Positions 18,791 through 27,756 of a stretch of DNA of 64,000 nt are shown here, piece after piece. The stretch spans positions 29,612-93,611 of the forward strand of contig NZ_LR699556.1 of the NCBI RefSeq assembly GCF_902459535.1, written 5' to 3'. Made by a program: the position numbers and the translations under genes. Position 1 is the stretch's first letter. Every line of letters starts with the position of its first letter. Source of the stretch: Paraburkholderia dioscoreae. GTDB lineage: Bacteria > Pseudomonadota > Gammaproteobacteria > Burkholderiales > Burkholderiaceae. The notes under the pieces are model-generated. The model had not been told where the DNA came from and did not search any database. It was given only the letters and a program-made list of their open reading frames with translations.

Positions 18791-19087
18791 CAAGCGAGCG
18801 TTGAGAGCAACCGCCCCGATGGGCCGGATTCTGTCACCTTTCGTGGGCCGTCGGGCCTCGCAGCAGCGTCGGTCTCGGAATAGCTAACGGTCAGGGAATT
18901 TCAGGCAAGAAAAAGGCGGCTCTCGGCCGGGGCCGCATCTTAAGGGCCGCAACCTGTTAGTCTGGGCGTCGGCAGAGCGTGAGATAGCCCCAGCGAATTG
19001 ACCGGCGCGTTCGGGTCGCAATCCGTCACTTTTCGCGGGCCGCTCTTGGTTATAGACATCTTGCGTCCAGGCTATTAGACAAAAATT

Positions 19088-19102
19088 GTCCAAAGTTTGG
19101 AC
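19088..19102. promoter_or_regulatory. Candidate parS site 2
   Basis: Second GTCCAAAGTTTGGAC copy, with the same flanks as copy 1 (ATT before, GCG after). It lies about 390 bp upstream of parA. Confidence 0.65.
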
Positions 19103-19493
19103 GCGCGTATGCCAGTTGTTCTGGCACCTCAGCGTAGCAATTAATAACTATCTTCGCGGTCAACAAAGCGCGTGCCTGCTGACGGTATCAATGCATATGC
19201 GGCGGGCCGGAAAACTGTCACCTCTCCAGCGATGGGAAAAGTTCATGTCCCGGCAACCATGACGGCATTCATTGCGAAGGATAACGGTGGTGAGATTAGT
19301 AAAAAGGACAAGTATTTGCCGCGTTCGCGTGGAAGCCCATCCCTGCGCGACTTTTGTGGTGTGCCAAACCCCGCCGACTATCGCGTCAGCGTAATTCTGA
19401 CGACGACGGCCACGTTTGCCTCGATTACAACGGCAGCCTTTACAGTGAAGCGTACCACGCGTATCGTGCACGAAAAATGGATATACCGGACAC

Positions 19494-20315
19494 ATGAACA
19501 GCTTTGATCAAACAAAAGTAATCGCGATCGCCAATCACAAAGGTGGGTGTGGCAAGACGACCACTGTTATTAACCTGGCGGCTGAATTCGGACGTCTTGG
19601 CCTCAAGGTCCTGGTAGTCGACATGGATCCCCAAGCGAATGCGAGCCTTCATATTGGCAAGACTCATCCGAGCCGGGTTGATTTCACCAGCGCAGAACTA
19701 CTTCTGTCCAACGTAGCGAGCTTGCCAGCGGCTATCCATGAAGAGACCAACGTAGAAGGTGTTTCGCTGATCTATGGCTCACTCGCGCTCGGGAAAACCG
19801 AAGACGAACTGAAAGACGTGACTCCCCGGCCATCAGAAGAACTGCGGAGCAAGCTTGAGCCCGCAGACGGGATATATGACGTGATCCTGATTGACTGTCC
19901 GCCGAGTCTCAAACTTCTCACAAGCAATGCGATGGCAAGTGCGACGCACATTATCGTGCCTGTCGAGTCCGGGTCCCAGTACGGACTGTACGGTGCGGAC
20001 GATCTGTTGAAGCACATCGACAAGATCAAACGCATCAATCCGTCAGTCAGGCTGCTCGGGGCACTTCTCATCAAGCACGACGAGCGGCAGACGGTGTGCA
20101 AGCTTCTGGAAAGCACAGCACTCAAGACGTTTGGCCACATTTTGCCCGTCAAGATTTCCACCAGTACGAAAGTAAATCAGGCAGCTGTGATGCAGCAGAG
20201 CCTTCACGCGCTTGACCGCAGTTCGAAAGTGGCCCGCGAGTTCCGTCAGCTGGCCGCCAGCCTGGCGCAGACCCTCGAGCTCAACGCCGCAGAGGAGGGA
20301 GGAAAAAATGAGTAA
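19494..20315 (+). CDS. parA: Partition ATPase ParA
   Basis: 273 residues with the deviant Walker A box HKGGCGKTTTVINLA (about residue 15-30), the A-prime motif VLVVDMDPQAN (about 40-50) and the Walker B region DVILIDCPPSLKLLT (about 125-140). It is a type Ib-like ParA without an extended N-terminal DNA-binding domain. It moves ParB-parS complexes over the nucleoid to segregate the replicon. It overlaps parB by 8 bp. Candidate parS palindromes lie at 17937 and 19088 upstream and at 21200 downstream of the operon. Start at ATG 19494. Confidence 0.95.
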   Translation: MNSFDQTKVIAIANHKGGCGKTTTVINLAAEFGRLGLKVLVVDMDPQANASLHIGKTHPSRVDFTSAELLLSNVASLPAAIHEETNVEGVSLIYGSLALGKTEDELKDVTPRPSEELRSKLEPADGIYDVILIDCPPSLKLLTSNAMASATHIIVPVESGSQYGLYGADDLLKHIDKIKRINPSVRLLGALLIKHDERQTVCKLLESTALKTFGHILPVKISTSTKVNQAAVMQQSLHALDRSSKVAREFRQLAASLAQTLELNAAEEGGKNE

Positions 20316-21189
20316 AAGCCTGAAGGCACTGCTGGCCCAGAAGGCGGAGGAAAACACGCAACGCCATCGCGAAGCAAATTATCGTGACGACTTCGATGTC
20401 GGTCGCCAGCACACCAAGCTCCCTCTCGACAGGATCGATCCTAATCCGTATCAACCGCGGACCAGTTTCCCAGAAGAGGAAATCCGCGAACTGGCCGTAT
20501 CCATTAGCGCGGTAGGCTTGTTGCAACCCATCAGCGTACGCGCCGTGGGTGAACGGTATGAGCTGATAGCAGGAGAAAGGCGCCTGCGTGCGCACAAGCT
20601 TCTGACCAGACCAACAATCGAAGCGCTGGTCATATCAGCTGACGAGGCGACCAGTGCAACTCTTGCGCTTGCCGAGAATATTGAACGTGAAGACCTGTCG
20701 GATTTTGAGATAGGGGAAAGCATCAAACGCCTCGAAGAACATTTTCCCAGGCGAACGAAGCTGGCCGAGTCGCTTGGTATTCAACGGTCCGACCTCTATC
20801 GTTACCTGTCGTTTGCAAGTCTTCCTGACAGTATCCGTAAGCGGCTGGCAGCCCGGCCTAAGCTCCTCTCCCGTTCGGCAGCGGCGGACATAGTCAGGGT
20901 CCTCAAGGAAGCAGGCAACGACGAATCCATCAGTCGGAAACTCGAGGAAGCTTGGGCACTCCTGGAGAGCGGCAAGCTCGACCAGACGAAGCTAGCGAGC
21001 TTTCTGTGTAACAGTGCAACGACTACCGCAGGGACGCGTCAGAGACCGACTCATATCATGAAGCAGGGCGCAAAGGTCGGTACGTTTTCCCAGACCCCCC
21101 ATGAATTCGTAATGAAGGTCGCCAACAACGTACTGACGGACGAACAGAAGCTGAAAATTCAACAGTTCGTGCTGGAGCTTCTGGCTTAG
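20308..21189 (+). CDS. parB: Partition protein ParB
   Basis: 293 residues from ATG 20308, which is chosen because it has the strong ribosome site GAGGAGGGAGG just upstream inside the parA end. An in-frame extension to 20212 is antisense-like noise. The N-terminal part has LPLDRIDPNPYQPRTSFPEE, then the CTPase motif region YELIAGERRLRAHKLL and LALAENIEREDLSDFEIGES. A helix-turn-helix region follows (KLAESLGIQRSDLYRYLSFA), then a C-terminal dimer domain. ParB binds parS, spreads as a clamp, and stimulates ParA. The nearby 15-bp palindromes are the probable binding sites. Confidence 0.95.
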   Translation: MSKSLKALLAQKAEENTQRHREANYRDDFDVGRQHTKLPLDRIDPNPYQPRTSFPEEEIRELAVSISAVGLLQPISVRAVGERYELIAGERRLRAHKLLTRPTIEALVISADEATSATLALAENIEREDLSDFEIGESIKRLEEHFPRRTKLAESLGIQRSDLYRYLSFASLPDSIRKRLAARPKLLSRSAAADIVRVLKEAGNDESISRKLEEAWALLESGKLDQTKLASFLCNSATTTAGTRQRPTHIMKQGAKVGTFSQTPHEFVMKVANNVLTDEQKLKIQQFVLELLA

Positions 21190-21199
21190 CTTATGGCTT

Positions 21200-21214
21200 G
21201 TCCAAACTTTGGAC
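21200..21214. promoter_or_regulatory. Candidate parS site 3
   Basis: GTCCAAACTTTGGAC, the reverse complement of copies 1 and 2, 10 bp after the parB stop codon. Confidence 0.65.
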
Positions 21215-21495
21215 GTTTCTGAAGTGTCATCCCCGGAAGGTGACGGCCTGTCGCCAGGGAGCCTGTGCCGGTGCTACCGGTACATGTTTGCGGTGTTTCA
21301 GGGCCGATTCTGCGGTTACCGCGCCCGTGCGGCACATTGGACATCGTGCCGGCGCAAGATAACTGATGCTGCCCGGAAAGCGTTCGTCTGCCGGCCGTCG
21401 TCGGCGTGGCGAGGGGCGCGTATTTTTTGAGAAAGCGGGTCGCCAGGATTAGGATCCGCGACGCTAAGGTGAGAGGATTCGGGAACAGCGCGGAT

Positions 21496-21773
21496 ATGGT
21501 ACAACTGGCAATCAAAAGGGGCTGTAGGCGGAATGAGTCTACTAACTCAGCACGAAGTGGAAACGGGGCGACTCTCCCGTGCATTAGGCTTGCGCGCCAG
21601 TTGAGGATGGTAAGAGCGTGCGACTGATTGAATCGGTCGAGTACAAGACCGGAGTTCCGCACGAATATCAGTTTGAAATCACTACTGGTGAACTGATTGC
21701 GCTGATTGGCACGCACAGCGTGCTGTTGTCTAAGGAAAAACGCGGTAATCCTGTTCCAGCCAAGGCGGCCTGA
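21496..21773 (+). pseudogene. Decayed copy of the small unknown gene at 27731-28000
   Basis: Pieces in three frames line up with the intact 89-residue protein encoded at 27731-28000. ATG 21496 gives MVQLAIKRG. After a shift comes GMSLLTQHEVETGRLSRALG then LRAS, and after another shift DGKSVRLIESVEYKTGVPHE and YQFEITTGELIALIGTHSVL, ending at TGA 21773. The shared core is FEITTGELIALI. The function of the family is unknown to me. The remainder of the gap from parB to 22290 shows no other gene. Confidence 0.7.
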
Positions 21774-22231
21774 TCCCGAAGAGCGTGTACGCCACCTACG
21801 GCTTGCCACTCCAACCCGCTTGCCGGCATCCGTTCGGAGCGCATAGGAATCGCTAACCCGGAGGTACGGATACTGCCGGCACCGCCGTACACGACATCAT
21901 TTTCGAGAAGTCCGGAGGCGCTTCCGGTACAGCGTTGTGTGCCATTTATGACTGGTGGCTTGGCCGTGCGAGCCCGCCGAACAACGACTATGATGTAGAT
22001 GTGGTCCAGGCTCATCGCCCGTGACTACCACGGAGCAGAGGCGGGGCTGGCGGGCAAACTGGCCGCCCGTTTTTGCTCCGCCACGAAGCGGTCCGCGCTC
22101 ACACAACTGAAGCGGGCCGTTTTTCTTGCCCGACCTCAATGGTGATAACTGCTATTAGCACCATGCTATTTAATTGGTAGAATACGCGGAAACGGCGTTA
22201 TGCCCCAAAAATCAGGGGTGTACCGTCCCGA

Positions 22232-22250
22232 CTTGATAACTGTTATCAAG
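22232..22250. promoter_or_regulatory. Palindromic operator of the parDE-type module
   Basis: CTTGATAACTGTTATCAAG is a perfect 9-bp inverted repeat around one base, 41 bp upstream of the antitoxin start. A diverged half-copy (GATAACTGCTATTAGC) lies near 22143. Antitoxins of the ParD/CopG type autoregulate through such sites. Confidence 0.6.
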
Positions 22251-22290
22251 CCGCGTAGGGTGGAGGCGTGACTATTGTGAGGAGATCACC

Positions 22291-22563
22291 ATGATCAGTG
22301 CCGACCTGGGGCCGCAACTGGAAGGCTATATCGCGCGGCTCGTCGAGACCGGGCGCTACCGCTCGAAAAGCGAGGTCCTGCGCGAAGGCGTGCGGCTCAT
22401 TCAGGACCGCGAGACGCAGCTTGCTGCGCTCGACACTGTGATCGAACGCGGCCTCGCCGATTCCGACGCGGGCCGGGGCACCCCGGCCGACGAGGTGTTC
22501 GACCGGCTCGAAGCGAAGTACCAGGCGATGGCCAGGCAGGCGACGGACCAGCGCGACTCATGA
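22291..22563 (+). CDS. parD: ParD/CopG-type antitoxin
   Basis: 90 residues. The N-terminal half has the ribbon-helix-helix pattern ADLGPQLEGYIARLVETGRY followed by RSKSEVLREGVRLIQDRE, typical of ParD. The rest (LAALDTVIERGLADSDAGRG) is the flexible toxin-binding tail. A ribosome site, GAGGAG, precedes the ATG. It overlaps the toxin gene by ATGA and has a palindromic operator 41 bp upstream. It would neutralise the ParE toxin and repress the operon, helping to hold the replicon or the adjacent recombinase element in the population. Confidence 0.88.
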   Translation: MISADLGPQLEGYIARLVETGRYRSKSEVLREGVRLIQDRETQLAALDTVIERGLADSDAGRGTPADEVFDRLEAKYQAMARQATDQRDS

Positions 22564-22859
22564 TCGTCCGGATTCTGCCCGCCGCGGAGGCTGAACTCGA
22601 GGCGATCGGCGATTACATCGCCCGGGACAATCTGTCCCGGGCTGTGAGCTTCGTGCGGGAACTGCGCGAGCGCTGCCTCGACCTTGCTGACATGCCGCTC
22701 GCGTTCCCGCTCGTGCCGCGCTACGAAGGGCGCGGCATACGGCACCGTGTGCACGGCCATTACCAGATTTTCTATCGCGGCGTCGGTCAGCCCGCGGAGC
22801 GGGTCGATGTCATTCACGTGCTGCACAGCGCGCGCAACACCGCCGCGATCCTTTTCTGA
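22560..22859 (+). CDS. parE: ParE/RelE-family toxin
   Basis: 99 residues, starting at the ATGA overlap with the antitoxin. The sequence VRILPAAEAELEAIGDYIAR is the N-terminal strand-helix start of ParE toxins. Residues about 65-99 (GIRHRVHGHYQIFYRGVGQP; VDVIHVLHSARNTAAILF) form the usual C-terminal beta sheet with the YxIFYR and HxxR-like ending. ParE members poison DNA gyrase, whereas RelE members cut mRNA; sequence alone favours ParE. It follows ParD directly, so both form one operon. Confidence 0.88.
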   Translation: MIVRILPAAEAELEAIGDYIARDNLSRAVSFVRELRERCLDLADMPLAFPLVPRYEGRGIRHRVHGHYQIFYRGVGQPAERVDVIHVLHSARNTAAILF

Positions 22860-22984
22860 GCGACAGTCATGCGATATCGTGTCCGCCCGTTTGCCCGCAC
22901 TCCCGCCCATGTCCGTTGCGCCCGGCCCCGCGCCGTGGCGGACGTACGTCGGGCAGGCGCGTATCAGGAACCCGGGAGCGCATC

Positions 22985-24880
22985 ATGGCGAACCGCCCTC
23001 AACAGCTGACGCTGCCCCTGCCGCGCAGCTATACGCGCACCGATTTCGCAGCGCTCCGTGCGTTCGTGCAGCGCGTGCCGCTGCCGGCCATCGCACGGCT
23101 GTACTTCGATCCGGACACCGCTCCGCATGCGGCGAGCGCCGACGCGCTCGAGCGTTACCTGCGTACGATGCGCGATGACCTGGTGCACCTCGCAACCCTG
23201 CACGGCTCGTCGGTCCTGGCCGACCACCTGAAAGCGTCGACCCGGCACCACGGCAGCGCGAAGCTCACCGCCGTCACGCTGCGGATGGTCGAGCAGGCAT
23301 CCCGGCTGGCCGCCGCGGCGCCGGCCGCCACGCACCCGGTCGGCCTGTGGTTCCGCCCGCTGGTCGCCCGGCGTCTGGTGGGGGAGGGCATCCCGACGCT
23401 CGGCGCACTGGTGGACTTCTGCAACCGCCGCGGCGGCAGCTGGTGGCGGGCCGTGCCGCGGATCGGCCTGCTGCGCGCGCGGGTGCTGGTCGCGTGGCTG
23501 CGCCAGCACGCCGGCACGCTGGGAGCCGTGGTGACCGATGACGTCGAGCTCGCAGATCCGCTCGAGGCGCCGTCGAGCGCCGCGCGCGTCGCGCTGGTCC
23601 CGGCCGGCACCGGGCGCGCCAGCGAGCTGGCGCCGCTCGAGCGGGTCACGCTGCCCCACGCACTGTCCGGCGGGGAGGGGCCTCATGGAAACGGCACGCG
23701 CGGCCTCAACCGCGCACCGGGCCTGTGCTATCTGCAGGCGCAGCATGACCTCGACGCGGTACGCGCCTGGCTGCACCGCTACCGCGACCGGCCGCAGGCG
23801 TTGCGCGCGTACACGCGCGAACTCGAGCGCCTGCTGTTATGGGCGGTCACGGTGCGCGGCACGGCCCTGTCGTCGCTCACGGTCGACGACTGCGAGGCCT
23901 ACAAGGATTTCCTCGCGGTGCCATCGGCGGCCTTTGTCGGTCTCCGCACACGGCGCGATTCGCCACGCTGGCGACCCTTCGCGCCGGACGGCCTGAGCCC
24001 GGACAGCCAGCGCTACGCAGTGCGCGCGCTGCGCGCCGCGTTCGACTGGTTCGTCAACGTGCATTACCTGGCCGGCAACCCGTGGCAGGCGGTCAGCGAT
24101 CCGGTGACGGTCACGCGTGAGCACGCGATGCGCATTGAACGGGCGCTGCCACTCGACCTATGGAGCCGGGTGCGCCGGTTTGCCGAAGACCGCGGCGCGA
24201 GTCTGGGGCCGGCAGCGCCGCGCTGGCGCGCCGCGCGCGCGGCGCTGCTGCTGATGGGCGACTCGGGTCTGCGCAACGCCGAGGCTGCGCTCGCCCGCCG
24301 CGAGCAGCTGCGCTACGTGCCGCCCGATGGTGAGGTGCCGGCCACCTGGGAACTGGAGGTGACCGGCAAGGGCCGCAAACAGCGCATTGTGCCGGTCAGC
24401 GGCGCGTGCGTCGAGGCGCTGGCCGCGCACTGGCGGGATCGCGAACTTGATCTCAAGGCGCCGCCGCCGTCGGCGCCGCTGGTCGCGCCGCTGGTGATCC
24501 CGGCGACGCCGGCGGCGCAGCGTCGGCATGCCGGTGCGCCGGATGGGCACGGCCGACAGGGGCAGCAGGGAGGGGCGGGCTATTCGGGCAACGGGCTGCG
24601 CGAGCTGGTCAACTGGGCGGTGCGGCAGATCCGCGCCCAGCTGGATCTCACCGAGGACGAGCGCCGGCAACTGGCCGGCACCACTCCACACGCGTTTAGG
24701 CATACGTTCGGCACCCAGGCGGCCGTCGACGTGCCGCTCGACGTCGTGCAGCAGGTGCTCGGTCATGCGTCACTGCAGACCACCACGATTTATGTGCAGG
24801 CGGAAAGGAAGCGCGTGCGGCGCGAACTCGCCGGCTACTACCAGCGGATGACCGGTGCCGACGCATCGCAGTCGGGATAA
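22985..24880 (+). CDS. Large tyrosine recombinase with N-terminal DUF3701-like domain
   Basis: 631 residues from ATG 22985. The N-terminal 250 residues (LPLPRSYTRTDFAALRAFVQ; GIPTLGALVDFCNRRGGSWW) match the extra domain seen in large Burkholderiaceae integrases. Then follows a SAM-like core-binding region (TRELERLLLWAVTVRGTALS). The catalytic domain shows Arg in LMGDSGLRNAEAALA, Lys in VTGKGRKQRIVPV, HAFRHTFGTQA, GHASLQTTTIY and the final Tyr (IYVQ), so all active-site residues are present. It probably mobilises or resolves the surrounding element; its attachment sites were not identified. It lies 125 bp after the ParDE pair. Confidence 0.85.
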   Translation: MANRPQQLTLPLPRSYTRTDFAALRAFVQRVPLPAIARLYFDPDTAPHAASADALERYLRTMRDDLVHLATLHGSSVLADHLKASTRHHGSAKLTAVTLRMVEQASRLAAAAPAATHPVGLWFRPLVARRLVGEGIPTLGALVDFCNRRGGSWWRAVPRIGLLRARVLVAWLRQHAGTLGAVVTDDVELADPLEAPSSAARVALVPAGTGRASELAPLERVTLPHALSGGEGPHGNGTRGLNRAPGLCYLQAQHDLDAVRAWLHRYRDRPQALRAYTRELERLLLWAVTVRGTALSSLTVDDCEAYKDFLAVPSAAFVGLRTRRDSPRWRPFAPDGLSPDSQRYAVRALRAAFDWFVNVHYLAGNPWQAVSDPVTVTREHAMRIERALPLDLWSRVRRFAEDRGASLGPAAPRWRAARAALLLMGDSGLRNAEAALARREQLRYVPPDGEVPATWELEVTGKGRKQRIVPVSGACVEALAAHWRDRELDLKAPPPSAPLVAPLVIPATPAAQRRHAGAPDGHGRQGQQGGAGYSGNGLRELVNWAVRQIRAQLDLTEDERRQLAGTTPHAFRHTFGTQAAVDVPLDVVQQVLGHASLQTTTIYVQAERKRVRRELAGYYQRMTGADASQSG

Positions 24881-25111
24881 GGGGCCCGCGCACCACAACT
24901 GCCATGTCCGCGATTGAGGTTTTGTACCCGCGTATATAACGCGATACGCGTGTAACGGACCAAGGCACGAAAACCAGAAGGTCGCGCCGCCAGGATGTAG
25001 CAACATCGCCCGCTACAGCAAGCGGTACTGTTGCCGATTCGCGCCCGTCGATTGCTCGACCGATTTGACTGACTCCCCGGCCGGGTATTCCCAGTATCTT
25101 GGGGGTTTTCT

Positions 25112-25309
25112 TTACACTGGCTTGAGCGGCGAGAACGTTATGCGTGGCGCCTCGCAGGTCTGCGCGAGCTCAAAAAGACCCGCGCGGGTCATTTGGTGGA
25201 CGACGGTCTGGTCGGCCATCGTAACGCGGAAGTGCGACACGCCGGCCAGTTCGGGAAAGTGTTCCAGCACGTCACGCAGGTGGTCAATGCCGATCAGGGC
25301 AATGTTCAT
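25112..25309 (-). CDS. Small hypothetical protein (65 aa)
   Basis: From the ATG at 25309, preceded by the good ribosome site GAGAGGAG, the frame reads MNIALIGIDHLRDVLEHFPE, then LAGVSHFRVTMADQTVVHQM and ends in ITFSPLKPV. It is balanced, soluble and free of low complexity, which supports real coding. I do not recognise the family. A minus-strand scrap just upstream (FALIRVHWHKYPTNLPRCAA, ending at about 25340) has no start codon and may be the tail of a lost gene. It sits between two recombinase regions. Confidence 0.5.
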   Translation of the reverse strand: MNIALIGIDHLRDVLEHFPELAGVSHFRVTMADQTVVHQMTRAGLFELAQTCEAPRITFSPLKPV

Positions 25310-25656
25310 CTGACGACTCCTCTCGGTTGAAAAAGCGGGCTCAGGCCGCACAGCGCGGCAGATTGGTGGGGTACTTGTGCCAATGTACGCGGATCAGCGC
25401 GAAACCGATGCGGTTGATGGCTATCGCGCTGCCGGCCTAAGCCGGGGTACAGTTTCCATTCAGGTCGTCGGACCTTTGCGAGCCTTCTGCTGGCGCAAGA
25501 GCAGTCCATCGAAACAGTTCAAACCAATTTTGGACTCCGAATTAGATTATGTCGCCGGAGATCGACGGGCACCCCGCCCGAGCTATAGGAATCTCCCTGC
25601 AGTCAGCGCGAGCATGCGAAGCGCCGCGTCCTCTCCGCCACGGCTTCTGAAAAAAA

Positions 25657-25682
25657 AGCCGGTCCGTGAGACGGGACCGGCT
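25657..25682 (-). terminator. Rho-independent terminator (minus strand)
   Basis: AGCCGGTCC and GGACCGGCT form a 9-bp stem with an 8-base loop. On the minus strand it is followed by a run of eight T. No intact minus-strand gene lies directly upstream, so it may be left over from a deleted gene. A second, weaker hairpin (CCTGACC/GGTCAGG) is at about 25695-25728. Nothing else was recognised in 25310-25771. Confidence 0.55.
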
Positions 25683-25771
25683 GGAAAAAGGCCCTGACCT
25701 TTCCGAGGGGAAAATGCGGTCAGGACCTGAGAGAGGGGGCGCGGTGCCAGTTGCAAACTGCACTTCACCGT

Positions 25772-25927
25772 TTGCACGCAAAAGCAGCGACCGACGCATT
25801 GGAGCATGAAGCGGATATCGGTAAGGTGCAGGAATGGCTCGGGCACGCCAATATCGCCCCGACGCGAATTTATGACCGGCACAGGAGTCGCCCAAAAGAC
25901 TCCCCAACATTTCGGGGCGGTTACTAG
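25772..25927 (+). pseudogene. C-terminal remnant of a tyrosine recombinase
   Basis: 52 codons ending at TAG 25925-25927 read AATDALEHEADIGKVQEWLG, then HANIAPTRIYDRHRSRPKDS and PTFRGGY. This is nearly identical to the last 50 residues of the intact recombinase at 26806-27756, including the catalytic His and Tyr regions. It lies on the opposite strand about 1 kb away. It is the trace of an older copy of the same recombinase. Confidence 0.85.
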
Positions 25928-26805
25928 ACAGAAAGATACGAAATGCACGCGCCTATATAAAGGCGGATGCGAAAATCAATATGACTACGTTCGTACGCGT
26001 ATTCTCCAGCGGGACCGAATCAAATACTTCAACCCTTTTAAGGGTAGCGGTTTGTGAAGGGCCCTAGTTAGCAACAGGCCAGACCCCGATCGTGTTGAGC
26101 CTAACAGTGCGATCTTGCGCCATCAAAACCAAAAGAAAAAACGGACAAAATTCTAATCGTCAGGGCGACAACTATGTCGAAAAACTCCGTTGTCTTCATC
26201 TTCGACCGCGTCAGATGCGTTCTTCCCGTCCCCCATCTTCACAGAGGGAGAGTTTGGGTTGCAAGGGCAACCCCAGCCTTCGCTCAAGGCAGAGCCACAG
26301 TTGCATGTATAGGGGATGTAGTTGGTCATTAATTGTGTCGTTTGCAGACTCGATCTTCTTTTAGGCAGTCGCACTCATGAATATGAAAATGCCTGGGGCG
26401 AATGACCTTAACATATGAGATACGGACTATCAAGCAATCTAGGTCGTTCTTCTATTGAAGAATCGGGATTCATTCTTTAAGAATTGCGTTGATTTTGGCG
26501 CGCAAACGATTGCGCTCTTGAAAATATAGTTTCGTGCGGCTGCCTTTTTCTGCGCACCATGAAAATCAATCTACGTTGCAGCAAATCCTGTCGACGATCG
26601 GTGAAAAAAACCCTGGCATTGCCAGGGTCTGAACACACACGCGCAAGGAGAAAGACCAGAGCACGCACCCCAAGCATACATATTTGCGTGTTCGAAAGGT
26701 GCGAATGTGTCTCTCAGCAACGGACGTCCGCCATGGCCACCTCGTAGCAGGCATAAAAAATACGTACACGGTGATCAACTAGCGTAAGAGCCGGGCGCAT
26801 AGCCT
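25928..26805. other. AT-richer gap with little recognisable content
   Basis: About 0.9 kb, lower in GC than its surroundings. A minus-strand frame at 26153-26329 would encode a 58-residue Cys-containing peptide (YTCNCGSALSEGWGCPC motif), but it lacks a clear ribosome site. A minus-strand terminator is at 26605-26628. No other gene was seen. Confidence 0.4.
26605..26628 (-). terminator. Terminator downstream of the recombinase operon
   Basis: ACCCTGGCA and TGCCAGGGT form a compact stem. On the minus strand a run of seven T follows. It is placed 180 bp after the stop of the minus-strand recombinase gene. Confidence 0.6.
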
Positions 26806-27756
26806 TCAATATGCCACTTTGAACGTCGGCGAGTCCTCCGGGCGCCCCTTGCGCCTATCGTAAATTCGCGTCGTGGCGATATTGGCGTGCCCGAGCCATT
26901 CCTGCACCTTGGCGATGTCGGCTTCATGCTCGAGTGCATTGGTAGCGGCGGTGGCGCGAAGGCTGTGCACGCCAAATCCCTGCAGCTGGATCCGGGCCTT
27001 GGCCGCATAGTTCAAGACGACTTTGTAAACCCCGTCGGCGGTCAGGCCTGCGCCGGTCTTGCGCCGGACTGGCTGGAACAGGGGCGCGGCCGGGGTATCG
27101 CCGTGACCGGCGACTTCTAGATAAGTATGGATCCGCTCTGCGCTACCTGGGTGAAGCGGCAGATAACGCAGCTTATTACCCTTGCCGTGGATCCGCAGAT
27201 GCAGCACGCCGCGCCGGGCTTGAATATCACGGACCTTCAGCAGGCATAGCTCTTCGCGGCGCAACCCGTGATAGAGCAGCACCGACAGAAGCGCACGGTC
27301 GCGTTTGCCCTTGAGCGTTTCCGGATCTGGCGCGTCGAGCAGAGCCCGCGCCTGATGATCGCCGAGCGCCGATGTCTTTCCCTCCCCACTCTCCACTTTA
27401 GGCCGCTTTGCGCCTTTGACCGGATTGGTTTCGACAGCGTTCTTTTCACACAGGTATTCGAACAGCGACGATAGCGCGGCGAGCTTGCGCCGGATCGTCG
27501 CGCCCGACAGCGCGCGTTCCTCGAGCACCTTGCGCCATGCCAGCACATGCGCACGGGTAACGATGCGGAACTCATCTGGCCGCGTGATGCCGGCAAAGCC
27601 CATGAAGTCCTGCAGATCAATCCGGTACGCGCGGCGGGTACGTGGATTATCCAGATTGGCGAACCATTCGACTTCTGCCGGTACAGCCGCCAGCTGGTGG
27701 AACTGGGCAGCGGTCAGGCGTTTACCGGGTTCAACTGGCCTCGACAGTACGGACAT
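26806..27756 (-). CDS. Tyrosine recombinase, XerC/XerD-like
   Basis: 316 residues. The core-binding domain (FANLDNPRTRRAYRIDLQDF; LAALSSLFEYLCEKNAVETN) precedes a complete catalytic domain. This has Arg in LYHGLRREELCLLKV, Lys in IHGKGNKLRYLPLHP, HSLRATAATNALEHEAD, GHANIATTRIYDRRK and the Tyr nucleophile in RIYDRR. It would cut and join DNA at short palindromic core sites, in dimer resolution or element integration. It overlaps the small upstream gene by 26 bp, forming a two-gene minus-strand operon. A palindrome at 28041-28066 may be its operator. A remnant of a sister copy lies at 25772-25927. Confidence 0.9.
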   Translation of the reverse strand: MSVLSRPVEPGKRLTAAQFHQLAAVPAEVEWFANLDNPRTRRAYRIDLQDFMGFAGITRPDEFRIVTRAHVLAWRKVLEERALSGATIRRKLAALSSLFEYLCEKNAVETNPVKGAKRPKVESGEGKTSALGDHQARALLDAPDPETLKGKRDRALLSVLLYHGLRREELCLLKVRDIQARRGVLHLRIHGKGNKLRYLPLHPGSAERIHTYLEVAGHGDTPAAPLFQPVRRKTGAGLTADGVYKVVLNYAAKARIQLQGFGVHSLRATAATNALEHEADIAKVQEWLGHANIATTRIYDRRKGRPEDSPTFKVAY

